64,000 nucleotides of DNA from assembly GCF_014649335.1 (NCBI RefSeq), contig NZ_BMSV01000012.1:1-64000 (forward strand), in the 5' to 3' direction. The translations under genes and the position numbers were made by a program. The notes under the pieces are model-generated. The model was not told where the DNA came from and ran no database searches. It saw only the letters and a list, made by a program, of their open reading frames with translations. The DNA is from Streptomyces roseolilacinus. Its GTDB lineage: Bacteria; Actinomycetota; Actinomycetes; Streptomycetales; Streptomycetaceae. Below are positions 1 through 8,366 of the stretch, piece after piece (the first letter of the stretch is position 1; every line of letters starts with the position of its first letter).

Positions 1-91
1 TTGTCCTCAGTTGCTCGCGTCCACTGTGTCAGTTCTGAAGTAACGAACTCCCGCCTCTTGGCTGGTCGGTCGAGTTCGACATCTTCATAGA
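1..91 (+). other. 23S-5S rRNA spacer
   Basis: This is the stretch immediately before 5S rRNA, with lower GC than the rest of the window. I read it as the internal spacer of an rRNA operon whose 23S gene lies outside the window. The spacer identity is inferred from position; no 23S core sequence is visible. Confidence 0.7.
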
Positions 92-210
92 GTTTCGGTG
101 GTCATAGCGTTAGGGAAACGCCCGGTTACATTCCGAACCCGGAAGCTAAGCCTTTCAGCGCCGATGGTACTGCAGGGGGGACCCTGTGGGAGAGTAGGAC
201 GCCGCCGAAC
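92..210 (+). rRNA. rrf: 5S ribosomal RNA
   Basis: About 119 nt starting GTTTCGGTGG and ending GACGCCGCCGAAC. The ends pair to form helix I, and the internal AACGCCCGGTTACATTCCG and GGAAGCTAAGCC segments are those of actinobacterial 5S rRNA. It is the last gene of an rRNA operon transcribed rightward and is followed at once by a strong terminator hairpin. Confidence 0.97.
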
Positions 211-220
211 ACATTTTCCG

Positions 221-253
221 GGAAGCCCCGCACCTCATGGTGCGGGGCTTTCC
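221..253 (+). terminator. rRNA operon terminator
   Basis: A hairpin with arms GGAAGCCCCGCACC and GGTGCGGGGCTTTCC around a four-base loop, a few bases after 5S rRNA. It fits intrinsic termination of the rRNA operon. Confidence 0.9.
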
Positions 254-359
254 GCATTTCCGGAGCCGTTGACCGCCACCTCACCCCCCGCACGGGCCGG
301 CCCGCGCTGACGGTAAGGTCAGGGGGCAGCATCGGCACGTTCCCACAGGAGGCCCCCGG

Positions 360-968
360 GTGGAGGTTCAGGAGACTCGCGTTCAGACGGACCGGGTCCT
401 CACCATCCCCAACATCCTGAGCATGGCCCGGCTCATCGGTGTACCGCTTTTCCTGTGGCTCATCCTCCGCCCCGAGCTCGGCGGCCCCAACAGCGACGGC
501 TGGGCCTTCCTCGTCCTCGCCCTGAGCGGCATCAGCGACTACCTCGACGGCAAACTCGCCCGACGGTGGAACCAGATCAGCAGCCTCGGGCGCCTCCTGG
601 ACCCGGCGGCCGACCGCCTCTACATCCTGTCCACCCTCGTCGGTCTCACCTGGCGCGACATCCTCCCCCTCTGGCTCACCGCGGCCCTCCTCGCGCGCGA
701 GGCGATGCTGCTGGTGATGGTGGGAATCCTCCGCCGCCACGGTTATCCGCCACCCCAGGTGAACTTCCTCGGCAAGGCCGCCACCTTCAACCTCATGTAC
801 GCGTTCCCGTTGCTCCTGCTCAGCGACGGCGACACGTGGCTTGCGTCACTCGCTGAAGTTTTCGGGTGGGCCTTCGCCGGATGGGGTACAAGTCTCTACT
901 GGTGGGCAGGGATCCTCTACGTGGTCCAGGTCCGCCGACTTGTGAAAGCGGAAACCGCAGCCGAATGA
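360..968 (+). CDS. cls: CDP-alcohol phosphatidyltransferase, eukaryote-type cardiolipin synthase
   Basis: A 202-residue integral membrane enzyme. The family signature DG-x2-AR-x8-G-x3-D-x3-D is complete at D63, G64, A67, R68, G77, D81 and D85, so it should transfer a phosphatidyl group from a CDP-alcohol at the membrane. Hydrophobic segments lie before and after the motif. The Streptomyces protein in this setting, just upstream of manC, is known as a eukaryote-like cardiolipin synthase (condensing CDP-diacylglycerol with phosphatidylglycerol); PgsA-type activity is the alternative. The GTG start has AGGAGG eight bases upstream (346-351). A TAAGGT hexamer at 314-319 may be the -10 element. Confidence 0.85.
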   Translation: MEVQETRVQTDRVLTIPNILSMARLIGVPLFLWLILRPELGGPNSDGWAFLVLALSGISDYLDGKLARRWNQISSLGRLLDPAADRLYILSTLVGLTWRDILPLWLTAALLAREAMLLVMVGILRRHGYPPPQVNFLGKAATFNLMYAFPLLLLSDGDTWLASLAEVFGWAFAGWGTSLYWWAGILYVVQVRRLVKAETAAE

Positions 969-1081
969 CCCTGTCTTTCCGTGCCGAAGCGTGAAAACGA
1001 CACCGGCGCGATGTCGGAAGACCACAGCGAAGACGGGGAAATCGGCCAGATCGTCGTCTCTGCAAGGAGGACGCTTCCGAC

Positions 1082-3577
1082 ATGAAGGCCGTCGTGATGG
1101 CCGGAGGCGAAGGCACCAGACTTCGCCCCATGACCTCAAGCATGCCCAAGCCGCTCCTGCCGGTCGCCAACCGACCGATCATGGAGCACGTGCTGCGCCT
1201 GCTCAAAAGGCATGGACTCACCGAGACCGTCGTAACCGTCCAGTTCCTCGCCTCGCTCGTCAAGAACTACTTCGGTGACGGCGAAGAGCTCGGAATGGAG
1301 CTCACCTATGCCCACGAGGAGAAGCCACTCGGCACCGCCGGCAGCGTCAAGAACGCCGAAGAGGCACTGAAGGACGACGCGTTCCTGGTCATCTCCGGGG
1401 ACGCCCTCACCGACTTCGACCTGACCGACCTCATCGCCTTCCACAAGGAGAAGGGCGCGCTGGTCACCGTCTGCCTGACGCGCGTACCCAATCCCCTCGA
1501 GTTCGGCATCACCATCGTCGACGAGGAAGGCCGCGTCGAACGGTTCCTCGAGAAGCCCACCTGGGGCCAGGTCTTCTCCGACACGGTCAACACGGGCATC
1601 TACGTCATGGAGCCCGAGGTCTTCGACTACGTCCAGCCCGACGTGCCCGTCGACTGGTCCGGTGACGTCTTCCCCCAGCTCATGAAGGAAGGCAAGCCGA
1701 TCTACGGCTACGTCGCCGAGGGCTACTGGGAAGACGTCGGCACCCACGAGAGCTACGTGAAGGCCCAGGCCGACGTCCTCGAAAGCAAGGTCGACGTCGA
1801 ACTCGACGGCTTCGAGATCTCCCCCGGCGTCTGGGTCGCCGAAGGCGCCGAGGTCCACCCCGACGCCGTCCTGCGCGGACCCCTCTACATCGGGGACTAC
1901 GCCAAGGTCGAAGCGGGCGTCGAAATCCGCGAGCACACCGTCATCGGGTCCAACGTGGTCGTGAAGAGCGGCGCCTTCCTCCACAAGGCGGTTGTTCACG
2001 ACAACGTCTACCTCGGGCCCCACAGCAACCTGCGCGGCTGCGTCATCGGCAAGAACACCGACATCATGCGGGCCGCCCGCATCGAGGACGGCGCCGTCAT
2101 CGGCGACGAGTGCCTCGTCGGTGAAGAATCGATCGTCCAGGGCAACGTCCGCGTCTACCCCTTCAAGACGATCGAAGCCGGCGCCTTCGTCAACACCTCC
2201 GTCATCTGGGAGTCCCGCGGCCAGGCCCACCTCTTCGGCGCACGCGGCGTCTCCGGCATCCTCAACGTCGAGATCACCCCCGAACTCGCCGTCCGGCTCG
2301 CCGGCGCCTACGCCACCACCCTGAAGAAGGGCGCGACCGTCACCACGGCCCGCGACCACTCCCGAGGCGCGCGGGCCCTGAAGCGGGCCGTGATCTCCGC
2401 CCTGCAGGCCAGCGCCATCGACGTGCGGGACCTGGAGAACGTCCCCCTGCCCGTGGCGCGCCAGCAGACCGCGCGCGGCAGCGCCGGCGGCATCATGATC
2501 CGGACCACCCCCGGTGTGCCGGACTCCGTCGACATCATGTTCTTCGACGAACGCGGCGCCGACCTGTCCCAGGGCGGACAGCGGAAGCTCGACCGCGTCT
2601 ACGCGCGCCAGGAGTACCGCAGGGCGTTCCCCGGTGAGATCGGGGACCTCAGCTTCCCGTCGAGCGTCTTCGACCAGTACACCGGCGCCCTCCTGCGCAG
2701 CGTCGACACCACCGGCATCGCCGAGGCCGGGCTCAAGGTCGTCGTCGACGCGTCCAACGGCAGCGCGGGGCTCGTCCTGCCGAACCTCCTCGGCCGCCTC
2801 GGCGTCGACTCGCTGACGATCAACCCCGGCCTCGACGAGTCGCGGCCCACCGAGTCCGCCGACTCCCGCCGGGCCGGGCTCGTACGGCTCGGAGAGATCG
2901 TCGCGTCCGCGCGGGCCGCGTTCGGGGTGCGGTTCGACCCCGTCGGCGAACGGCTGTCGCTCGTCGACGAACGCGGCCGGATCATCGAGGACGACCGGGC
3001 GCTGCTCGTCATGCTCGACCTGGTCGCGGCCGAGCGGCGCAGTGGCCGGGTCGCCCTGCCGGTCACCACCACCCGGATCGCCGAGCAGGTCGCCGCGTAC
3101 CACGGCACCCAGGTCGACTGGACGACCACCTCGCCGGACGACCTGACCCGGGTCGGCCGCGAGGAGTCCACCATCTTCGGTGGAGACGGGCTGGGCGGGT
3201 TCATCGTTCCCGAATTCAGCAGCGTCTTCGACGGGACCGCCGCGTTCGTGCGGCTCATCGGCCTCGTCGCGCGGACCCAGCTCACCCTCAGCCAGATCGA
3301 CGCGCGCATCCCCCGCGCCCACGTGCTGCGGCGGGACCTGGCGACGCCGTGGGCCGTCAAGGGGCTCGTCATGCGGCGGGTCGTGGAGGCCGCGGGCGAC
3401 CGGCACGTCGACACCACCGACGGTGTGCGGGTCGTGGAAGCGGACGGGCGGTGGGTGCTCGTCCTGCCCGACCCGGCCGAGGCCGTCACCCACCTGTGGG
3501 CCGAAGGCCCCGACGACGAGTCCGCCCAGGCGCTCCTCGACGAGTGGGCCGCCGTGGTGGACAGCGCCGGGCGCTGA
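1082..3577 (+). CDS. manC: Mannose-1-phosphate guanylyltransferase fused to a phosphomannomutase-like domain
   Basis: An 831-residue cytoplasmic protein in three parts. Residues 1-235 are a nucleotidyltransferase with the GGEGTRLRP loop at 8-16 and K23 in MPKP. Residues 245-370 are left-handed beta-helix hexapeptide repeats. Residues 380-830 resemble phosphohexomutase but lack the usual phosphoserine loop (TASHNP) and the DGDxDR metal loop, which reads FDPVGERL here. GDP-mannose synthesis for protein O-mannosylation and envelope glycans is the established role of the Streptomyces homologue; mutase activity of the C-terminal part is unlikely. RBS AAGGAGG is at 1064-1070. Confidence 0.88.
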   Translation: MKAVVMAGGEGTRLRPMTSSMPKPLLPVANRPIMEHVLRLLKRHGLTETVVTVQFLASLVKNYFGDGEELGMELTYAHEEKPLGTAGSVKNAEEALKDDAFLVISGDALTDFDLTDLIAFHKEKGALVTVCLTRVPNPLEFGITIVDEEGRVERFLEKPTWGQVFSDTVNTGIYVMEPEVFDYVQPDVPVDWSGDVFPQLMKEGKPIYGYVAEGYWEDVGTHESYVKAQADVLESKVDVELDGFEISPGVWVAEGAEVHPDAVLRGPLYIGDYAKVEAGVEIREHTVIGSNVVVKSGAFLHKAVVHDNVYLGPHSNLRGCVIGKNTDIMRAARIEDGAVIGDECLVGEESIVQGNVRVYPFKTIEAGAFVNTSVIWESRGQAHLFGARGVSGILNVEITPELAVRLAGAYATTLKKGATVTTARDHSRGARALKRAVISALQASAIDVRDLENVPLPVARQQTARGSAGGIMIRTTPGVPDSVDIMFFDERGADLSQGGQRKLDRVYARQEYRRAFPGEIGDLSFPSSVFDQYTGALLRSVDTTGIAEAGLKVVVDASNGSAGLVLPNLLGRLGVDSLTINPGLDESRPTESADSRRAGLVRLGEIVASARAAFGVRFDPVGERLSLVDERGRIIEDDRALLVMLDLVAAERRSGRVALPVTTTRIAEQVAAYHGTQVDWTTTSPDDLTRVGREESTIFGGDGLGGFIVPEFSSVFDGTAAFVRLIGLVARTQLTLSQIDARIPRAHVLRRDLATPWAVKGLVMRRVVEAAGDRHVDTTDGVRVVEADGRWVLVLPDPAEAVTHLWAEGPDDESAQALLDEWAAVVDSAGR

Positions 3578-3586
3578 CCCGGGCCC

Positions 3587-3631
3587 GCCGGTCTGCCGGA
3601 CCGATCGTATGACCGCGTCCGGCAGGCCGGT
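3587..3631 (+). terminator. Hairpin after manC
   Basis: Fifteen-base arms starting GCCGGTCTGCCGG and GTCCGGCAGGCCGG, with one G-U pair and a 15-base loop, ten bases after the manC stop. It probably separates manC from the DUF881 operon. Confidence 0.7.
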
Positions 3632-3667
3632 GGGGCCATTCGGCGGTAACCGCCGCGACATGCGACG

Positions 3668-4606
3668 ATGTGCGGCATGTCGCAGCAGCACCCCGTTCGG
3701 AGCACCGGTTCCTCGCCTCCGCGTCCCGACGCGTCGATGTCGCTGCTGACCAACGTGATGGACCACGCGCTCGACGACGGGTACGCGGAGGCGACCGCCC
3801 GCCGCGCCGCCGAGGGCGGCGGCCTGCCGCGCACGCTGCGGGCCAAGCTGGGCCTCGCCGCCGGGCTCGTCCTCGCCGCGGCGGTGGTCACGCTCGGTGC
3901 CGCGCAGACGCAGATATCGGCGCCCGTCGTGGCCAAGGAGCGCGAGGAGCTCATCGACCGGATCCAGGCCGAGACGACCGCCGTGGACGGCCTGGAAGAG
4001 GACATCGAGGAACTGCGCGGCGAGGTCGGGGAACGGCAGCGCGCGGCGCTCCAGGAACACGGCGGCGACCGCGGCGCCCTCGTGGCGCTGCTGTCCGGTG
4101 CGACCGAGGTGACCGGCCCGGGGATCAAGCTCGTCGTCGACGACGCGAAGGACGCCGGGGAGGGCGGCGGCGGGCCGCGCGAGAGCAGCGGCTTCGCCGA
4201 CACGGGGCGCGTACGCGACCGGGACATGCAGCGGATCGTGAACGGGCTGTGGCAGTCCGGGGCGGAGGCCGTCGCGATCAACGGGCAGCGGCTGACGGCC
4301 CTGTCCGCGATCAGGGCGGCCGGTGACGCCATACTGGTCGACAACAAACCGCTCGTACCGCCGTACACGGTGCTCGCGGTGGGGGACGGGAAACGGCTCG
4401 GCACCCGGTTCCAGGACAGCGCGGACGGCCGCTACCTGCACGCGCTGGAGGAGAACTTCGGCATCCGCAGCAGCGTCTCCGCCCAGGACCGGATCAGTCT
4501 GCCGGCGGCGCCGAGCCTGATCGTACGCACAGCACAGCCGAGGACCTCCGGAGCCGGCACGGGCGACGGACGGGGCACGGCCGACACAGGGAAGGGCACA
4601 TCGTGA
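3668..4606 (+). CDS. DUF881 family membrane-anchored protein
   Basis: A 312-residue protein with a cytoplasmic N-terminal tail, one membrane segment (about residues 57-76), a charged coiled coil rich in Glu and Arg (about 85-130) and the globular DUF881 domain outside. The Gly/Asp/Thr-rich tail from about 295 looks disordered. It is the first gene of a DUF881-Sbp-DUF881 set found across actinobacteria (Rv1823-Rv1825 in Mycobacterium tuberculosis); the molecular role is unknown. The start is uncertain: ATG at 3668, 3677 and 3737 are all in frame and none has a good RBS. It overlaps the next gene by 4 bases. Confidence 0.85.
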   Translation: MCGMSQQHPVRSTGSSPPRPDASMSLLTNVMDHALDDGYAEATARRAAEGGGLPRTLRAKLGLAAGLVLAAAVVTLGAAQTQISAPVVAKEREELIDRIQAETTAVDGLEEDIEELRGEVGERQRAALQEHGGDRGALVALLSGATEVTGPGIKLVVDDAKDAGEGGGGPRESSGFADTGRVRDRDMQRIVNGLWQSGAEAVAINGQRLTALSAIRAAGDAILVDNKPLVPPYTVLAVGDGKRLGTRFQDSADGRYLHALEENFGIRSSVSAQDRISLPAAPSLIVRTAQPRTSGAGTGDGRGTADTGKGTS

Positions 4607-4935
4607 TCGCCGTACTGGGCCTCGTCGTGGGAGTCGTGGTCGGACTGTTGATCCGGCCCGAAGTGCCGGCGGTGGTCGAGCCCTATCTGCCGATCGCCGT
4701 GGTCGCCGCGCTCGACGCGGTCTTCGGCGGGCTGCGGGCCATGCTCGACGGGATCTTCGTCGACAAGGTCTTCGTGGTCTCCTTCCTGTCGAACGTCGTC
4801 GTGGCCGCGCTGATCGTGTTCCTCGGCGACAAGCTGGGCGTCGGCGCGCAGCTGTCCACGGGTGTCGTGGTCGTCCTCGGCATCCGGATCTTCTCCAACG
4901 CGGCCGCCATCCGGCGGCACGTGTTCCGGGCGTGA
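4603..4935 (+). CDS. sbp: Small basic membrane protein (Sbp, DUF1290)
   Basis: A 110-residue polytopic protein with about three hydrophobic helices and little soluble sequence, the size and pattern of the DUF1290 family. The GTG start overlaps the stop of the upstream DUF881 gene in a GTGA arrangement, and its own stop overlaps the next GTG in the same way, so the three proteins are likely made by coupled translation and may form one membrane complex. That complex is inference; no biochemical role is established. Confidence 0.85.
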   Translation: MIAVLGLVVGVVVGLLIRPEVPAVVEPYLPIAVVAALDAVFGGLRAMLDGIFVDKVFVVSFLSNVVVAALIVFLGDKLGVGAQLSTGVVVVLGIRIFSNAAAIRRHVFRA

Positions 4936-5729
4936 GGCCGATGAGCAGCGAAGATTTCACCCCGCACGAGCCGCGGCAGCCGGAGGCGGCGCGAACGGAG
5001 ACCGCGGAGATGACCGGCCGGCAGCGGCTGGCCGCCGGGCTGTGGCCGCCGCGGGTGACCCGCGCGCAACTCGTCGTCGCCCTGCTGCTGTTCGTCCTGG
5101 GCCTGGGCCTCGCCATCCAGGTGCGCTCCACCAGCGACGACGGCGCGCTGCGCGGCGCCCGCCAGGAGGACCTGGTGCGCATCCTGGACGAGCTGGACGA
5201 CCGCAGCCAGCGGCTCGAGGACGAGAAGACCCGGCTCGACGCGCAGCGCCGGGAGCTGGAGAACAGCTCCAACCAGGCCGAAGAGGCCCGCAAGCAGACC
5301 GAGGAGAGGGAGCGTCAGCTGGGCGTCCTGGCCGGTACCGTGGCCGCCGAGGGCCCCGGCATCACGTTCACCGTCGAGGACCCGCTGACGGCCGTCGAGC
5401 CGGACAAGCTGCTCGACACGATCCAGGAGCTGCGGGCCGCCGGCGCCGAGGCGATCCAGGTCAACGACGTGCGGGTCGTCGCCGACTCGTACTTCTCCGG
5501 GCGGGCCGGGGCCGTCGAGGTGGACGGGCGGAAGATCACCGCGCCGTACCGCTTCCAGGTCATCGGCAAGCCGCAGGACCTGGAGCCCGCGCTGAACATC
5601 CCCGGCGGAATCGTGCAGACCCTGGAGAAGGAGCAGGCCACGGCCACCGTGACCCGCTCGGAGAAGATCGTTGTCGATGCCTTGCGACCGGCGGAGCGGC
5701 CTGACTACGCTCGGTCGTCATCGCAGTGA
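4932..5729 (+). CDS. DUF881 family membrane-anchored protein (second copy)
   Basis: A 265-residue paralogue of the protein at 3668-4606: short cytoplasmic tail, one membrane helix (about residues 45-62), a coiled coil with LEDEKTRLDAQRRELEN-like heptads (about 80-125) and an extracytoplasmic DUF881 domain. Start is GTG overlapping the Sbp stop, or ATG at 4941 nine bases on. Having two DUF881 proteins flank Sbp is the conserved order in mycobacteria and Streptomyces. In mycobacteria gcvH follows; here it is absent and a 289-base spacer leads to the FHA gene. Confidence 0.85.
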   Translation: MRPMSSEDFTPHEPRQPEAARTETAEMTGRQRLAAGLWPPRVTRAQLVVALLLFVLGLGLAIQVRSTSDDGALRGARQEDLVRILDELDDRSQRLEDEKTRLDAQRRELENSSNQAEEARKQTEERERQLGVLAGTVAAEGPGITFTVEDPLTAVEPDKLLDTIQELRAAGAEAIQVNDVRVVADSYFSGRAGAVEVDGRKITAPYRFQVIGKPQDLEPALNIPGGIVQTLEKEQATATVTRSEKIVVDALRPAERPDYARSSSQ

Positions 5730-6018
5730 GGCCGAGGTGCATGGGGGCCGCACGGCGGGGGAATGCCCGAGGGACCGGGCCGGACAGGGGAGGCGGAGCA
5801 GCGGGGGTGGCTTCCGTGACCGAGGGACCGTGGAGGCGTCGGAGGATCGATCGCCCGGGCCGGGATGTTGCGGGGGGTCGCCGTACGAAGAGCGGGGTGT
5901 GTGGTGGAAACTGTCCGGAGGATACGGACGTTGTGATGGTGTCCGGGTCGGCAGGTGTGTTCAATCAGGGTTCGTCCTGCCCCACGGGCGGGTCTGTTTC
6001 GTTCAAGGGGAATCGCCC

Positions 6019-6813
6019 GTGAAGTTGTTTGCGAAGTTGTTCGGCAAGAGTGCACGCGAGGACGGCGGCAACGCCAGGCATCGCGCGCCGCGGCATGGTC
6101 AGAGCGAGGAGGAGCAGGGCGCCGGGCGTCCCCTCTTCCGTGACGAGGTCGCTGGTCCGGGTGGTGACATTACGGGCGGACAGGGCGCGTCTTCTGTTGA
6201 CCCTGCCGGTCCCGGCCGCATAGGTTCCGATCCGTACGCGACCAGCGTCCACGCGGCCGAGCCGCGGCGGGAGGATGGGTCCATGCCGGTGTGTACGCGG
6301 TGCGGACACCGCAATGCCGAGGCGAGTCGGTTCTGCTCCAACTGCGGGGCACCGCTGCGGGGTGGCGCTCCCGCGGAGCGCGCGTCGGAGACGACGTCGA
6401 CGATCTCCATCTCGGGCCTGGAGGCGTACGACAGCGAGGCCACCGGCCAGACGGCGCTGCCGTCGCTGTCGCCCGAGGCGCAGGCCGCGGTGGACGCGCT
6501 GCCGCTGGGATCGGCGCTGCTCGTGGTGCGGCGCGGGCCGAACTCCGGCAGCCGCTTCCTCCTCGACGGTGATCTGACGACCGCGGGCCGTCACCCCCAG
6601 AGCGACATCTTCCTGGACGACGTGACCGTGTCCCGTCGTCACGTGGAGTTCCGCAGGGCGGCCGACGGCAGCTTCACCGTCGCGGACGTCGGCAGCCTCA
6701 ACGGCACCTACGTCAACCGTGAGCCGATCGACGCCGTCCAGCTCACCAACGGTGACGAGGTGCAGATCGGCAAGTACCGACTGGTCTTCTACACGAGCCA
6801 GCGGGGCGTCTGA
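6019..6813 (+). CDS. FHA-domain signalling protein with zinc ribbon (GarA/OdhI family)
   Basis: A 264-residue soluble protein. A basic N-terminus and a disordered linker precede a zinc ribbon (C92, C95, C106, C109), then an ETTST segment (T125, T126) matching the Ser/Thr-kinase phosphorylation site of GarA/OdhI, and a C-terminal FHA domain (about 175-255) with the GRHPQSD and VSRRHVEF phosphopeptide-binding signatures. Family members bind and inhibit 2-oxoglutarate-using enzymes until phosphorylated. GTG at 6019 has AAGGGG upstream. ATG at 6283 with a GGGAGGA site could give a shorter form starting at the zinc ribbon. The next gene encodes a MerR regulator. Confidence 0.88.
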   Translation: MKLFAKLFGKSAREDGGNARHRAPRHGQSEEEQGAGRPLFRDEVAGPGGDITGGQGASSVDPAGPGRIGSDPYATSVHAAEPRREDGSMPVCTRCGHRNAEASRFCSNCGAPLRGGAPAERASETTSTISISGLEAYDSEATGQTALPSLSPEAQAAVDALPLGSALLVVRRGPNSGSRFLLDGDLTTAGRHPQSDIFLDDVTVSRRHVEFRRAADGSFTVADVGSLNGTYVNREPIDAVQLTNGDEVQIGKYRLVFYTSQRGV

Positions 6814-6817
6814 CCCT

Positions 6818-6838
6818 CCCCCAGACGGTGTCTGGGGG
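6818..6838 (+). terminator. Hairpin between FHA gene and ftsR
   Basis: Perfect nine-base arms CCCCCAGAC and GTCTGGGGG around GGT, right after the FHA stop. It is probably a partial terminator or mRNA end, since the next gene starts 18 bases later. Elements of this CCCCCAG/CTGGGGG type are common between Streptomyces genes. Confidence 0.6.
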
Positions 6839-6855
6839 GACCCCAGGGAAGGTCC

Positions 6856-7605
6856 ATGCGGCGAACACCGACGGGCGGTGCCGGTCACGGCACCGCCGGC
6901 GCGGGTGACCGGCTGGTGAGCATCGGTACGGTCCTCAAGCAGCTGCGGGAGGAGTTTCCCGAGGTCACCATCTCCAAGATCCGGTTCCTGGAGGCGGAGG
7001 GGCTGGTCGAGCCGCAGCGGACGGCGTCCGGGTACCGGAAGTTCAGCCCGCACGACGTGGAGCGGCTGGCGCTGATCCTCCGGATGCAGCGGGACCACTA
7101 CCTGCCCCTGAGGGTCATCCGGGAGCACCTGGACGCCCTGGCCCGCGGCGAGCGGGTCGCCCTGCCCGTCCAGGGCCCGCGCGGCGAGCCGCCGGACGGC
7201 GGCAGCCCGTGGGAGCCGGACGCGGACCCGGGCGCGGCCGCGAGGGTCGGCCGTGCCGAGCTCCTCGCCGCCGCGGAGGCGAGCGAGGAGCAGCTCGCCG
7301 AGTGGGAGTCGTACGGGCTGGTCGCGCCGGCGGCGGACGGCGGCTACGACGCCGAGGCGGTGACGGTCGCGAAGCTCGTCGCCGAGCTGGGCCGGTACGG
7401 CCTGGAACCGCGCCACCTGCGGGCGGTGCGGGCCGCCGCCGAACGTGAGGCGGGGCTGGTGGAGCAGGTCGTCGCGCCGCTGCGCCGGCACCGCAACCCG
7501 CAGACCCGGGCGCACGCCGAGGCCACCGCGAGGGAGCTGGCCGCACTGTCCGTCCGGCTGCACGCGGCCCTCGTCAGGGCGGCCCTCGGAGTCCGGTTCC
7601 CCTGA
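6856..7605 (+). CDS. ftsR: MerR-family regulator, FtsR/Rv1828 type
   Basis: A 249-residue protein with an N-terminal winged-helix MerR domain (about residues 22-95, including SKIRFLEAEGLVEPQRTASGYRKF) and a second helical region (about 125-225). Orthologues include Rv1828 and corynebacterial FtsR, an activator of ftsZ, and the neighbours here (FHA protein, DUF151, second MerR) match that locus. No Cys or ligand pocket typical of metal-sensing MerR proteins is apparent. ATG at 6856 follows GGAAGG. Control of ftsZ in this organism is inferred from orthology only. Confidence 0.82.
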   Translation: MRRTPTGGAGHGTAGAGDRLVSIGTVLKQLREEFPEVTISKIRFLEAEGLVEPQRTASGYRKFSPHDVERLALILRMQRDHYLPLRVIREHLDALARGERVALPVQGPRGEPPDGGSPWEPDADPGAAARVGRAELLAAAEASEEQLAEWESYGLVAPAADGGYDAEAVTVAKLVAELGRYGLEPRHLRAVRAAAEREAGLVEQVVAPLRRHRNPQTRAHAEATARELAALSVRLHAALVRAALGVRFP

Positions 7606-7658
7606 CCTTGGGGGAGCCCGACTATCCAAACCGGTGCGGCACGTCCTAGGGTTGCTGT

Positions 7659-8132
7659 GTGAACGAGCTCGATGTTGTCGGTGTCCGGGTGGAAATGCCG
7701 TCCAACCAGCCGATCGTGCTCCTGCGTGAAGTGGGAGGCGACCGCTACCTCCCGATCTGGATCGGCCCGGGGGAGGCGACGGCGATCGCCTTCGCCCAGC
7801 AGGGCATGACCCCTGCCAGGCCGCTCACCCACGACCTTTTCAAGGACGTGCTCGAGGCCGTCGGCCAGGAGCTGACCGAGGTCCGGATCACGGACCTGCG
7901 CGAAGGGGTCTTCTACGCGGAGCTGGTCTTCGCCAGCGGTGTCGAAGTGAGTGCCCGGCCCTCCGACGCCATAGCGCTGGCCTTGCGTACCGGAACGCCG
8001 ATCTTCGGCAGCGACGGTGTCCTCGACGACGCCGGGATCGCGATCCCGGACGAGCAGGAGGACGAGGTGGAGAAGTTCCGCGAGTTCCTCGACCAGATCT
8101 CTCCCGAGGACTTCGGCACCAGCAACCAGTGA
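7659..8132 (+). CDS. DUF151 bifunctional nuclease-domain protein
   Basis: A 157-residue acidic protein covering the whole DUF151 fold: the VRVEMPSNQPIVLLRE strand, the IWIGPGEATAIAFAQQG loop and the SDAIALALRTGTPIF segment. Plant members show DNase and RNase activity; bacterial members are poorly studied. It lies between two MerR genes exactly as Rv1829 lies between Rv1828 and Rv1830. GTG start 53 bases after ftsR. No recognisable secretion or membrane signal. Confidence 0.85.
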   Translation: MNELDVVGVRVEMPSNQPIVLLREVGGDRYLPIWIGPGEATAIAFAQQGMTPARPLTHDLFKDVLEAVGQELTEVRITDLREGVFYAELVFASGVEVSARPSDAIALALRTGTPIFGSDGVLDDAGIAIPDEQEDEVEKFREFLDQISPEDFGTSNQ

Positions 8133-8303
8133 CCGCGGCCGCGCCGCGCCCGGTGTGCCCGGGGCGCGCGGAGGCGGTCTTCCCCCGGCGCTCAAGGGGC
8201 GCTCGCCGCGTTTTCGGCGCATTCGAGTAGCGTTTCCCGGAATCGGGACACGTCAAACCACTCTCAGGGTGATTATCACTCGGCGTGGCGAGTGTGGCGA
8301 TCG

Positions 8304-8332
8304 TTGACGCACCCCTGGGGACTGCCTACCGT
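8304..8332 (+). promoter_or_regulatory. Sigma-70-type promoter before merR
   Basis: TTGACG (8304-8309) and TACCGT (8327-8332) are separated by 17 bases, a good match to the housekeeping sigma consensus. They lie 35 bases before the ATG of the MerR gene, so this gene can be transcribed apart from the upstream block. Confidence 0.75.
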
Positions 8333-8366
8333 CGATGTGGCAGGTCAAGGACGGAGGGTCGGCGTG

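Noticed and set aside
1136..5293. A 1385-codon open frame on the minus strand opposite manC and DUF881
   Set aside because: Its translation is low-complexity Arg/Asp/Gly/Val/Ala text typical of the antisense of GC-rich genes, and the plus strand holds well-recognised proteins.
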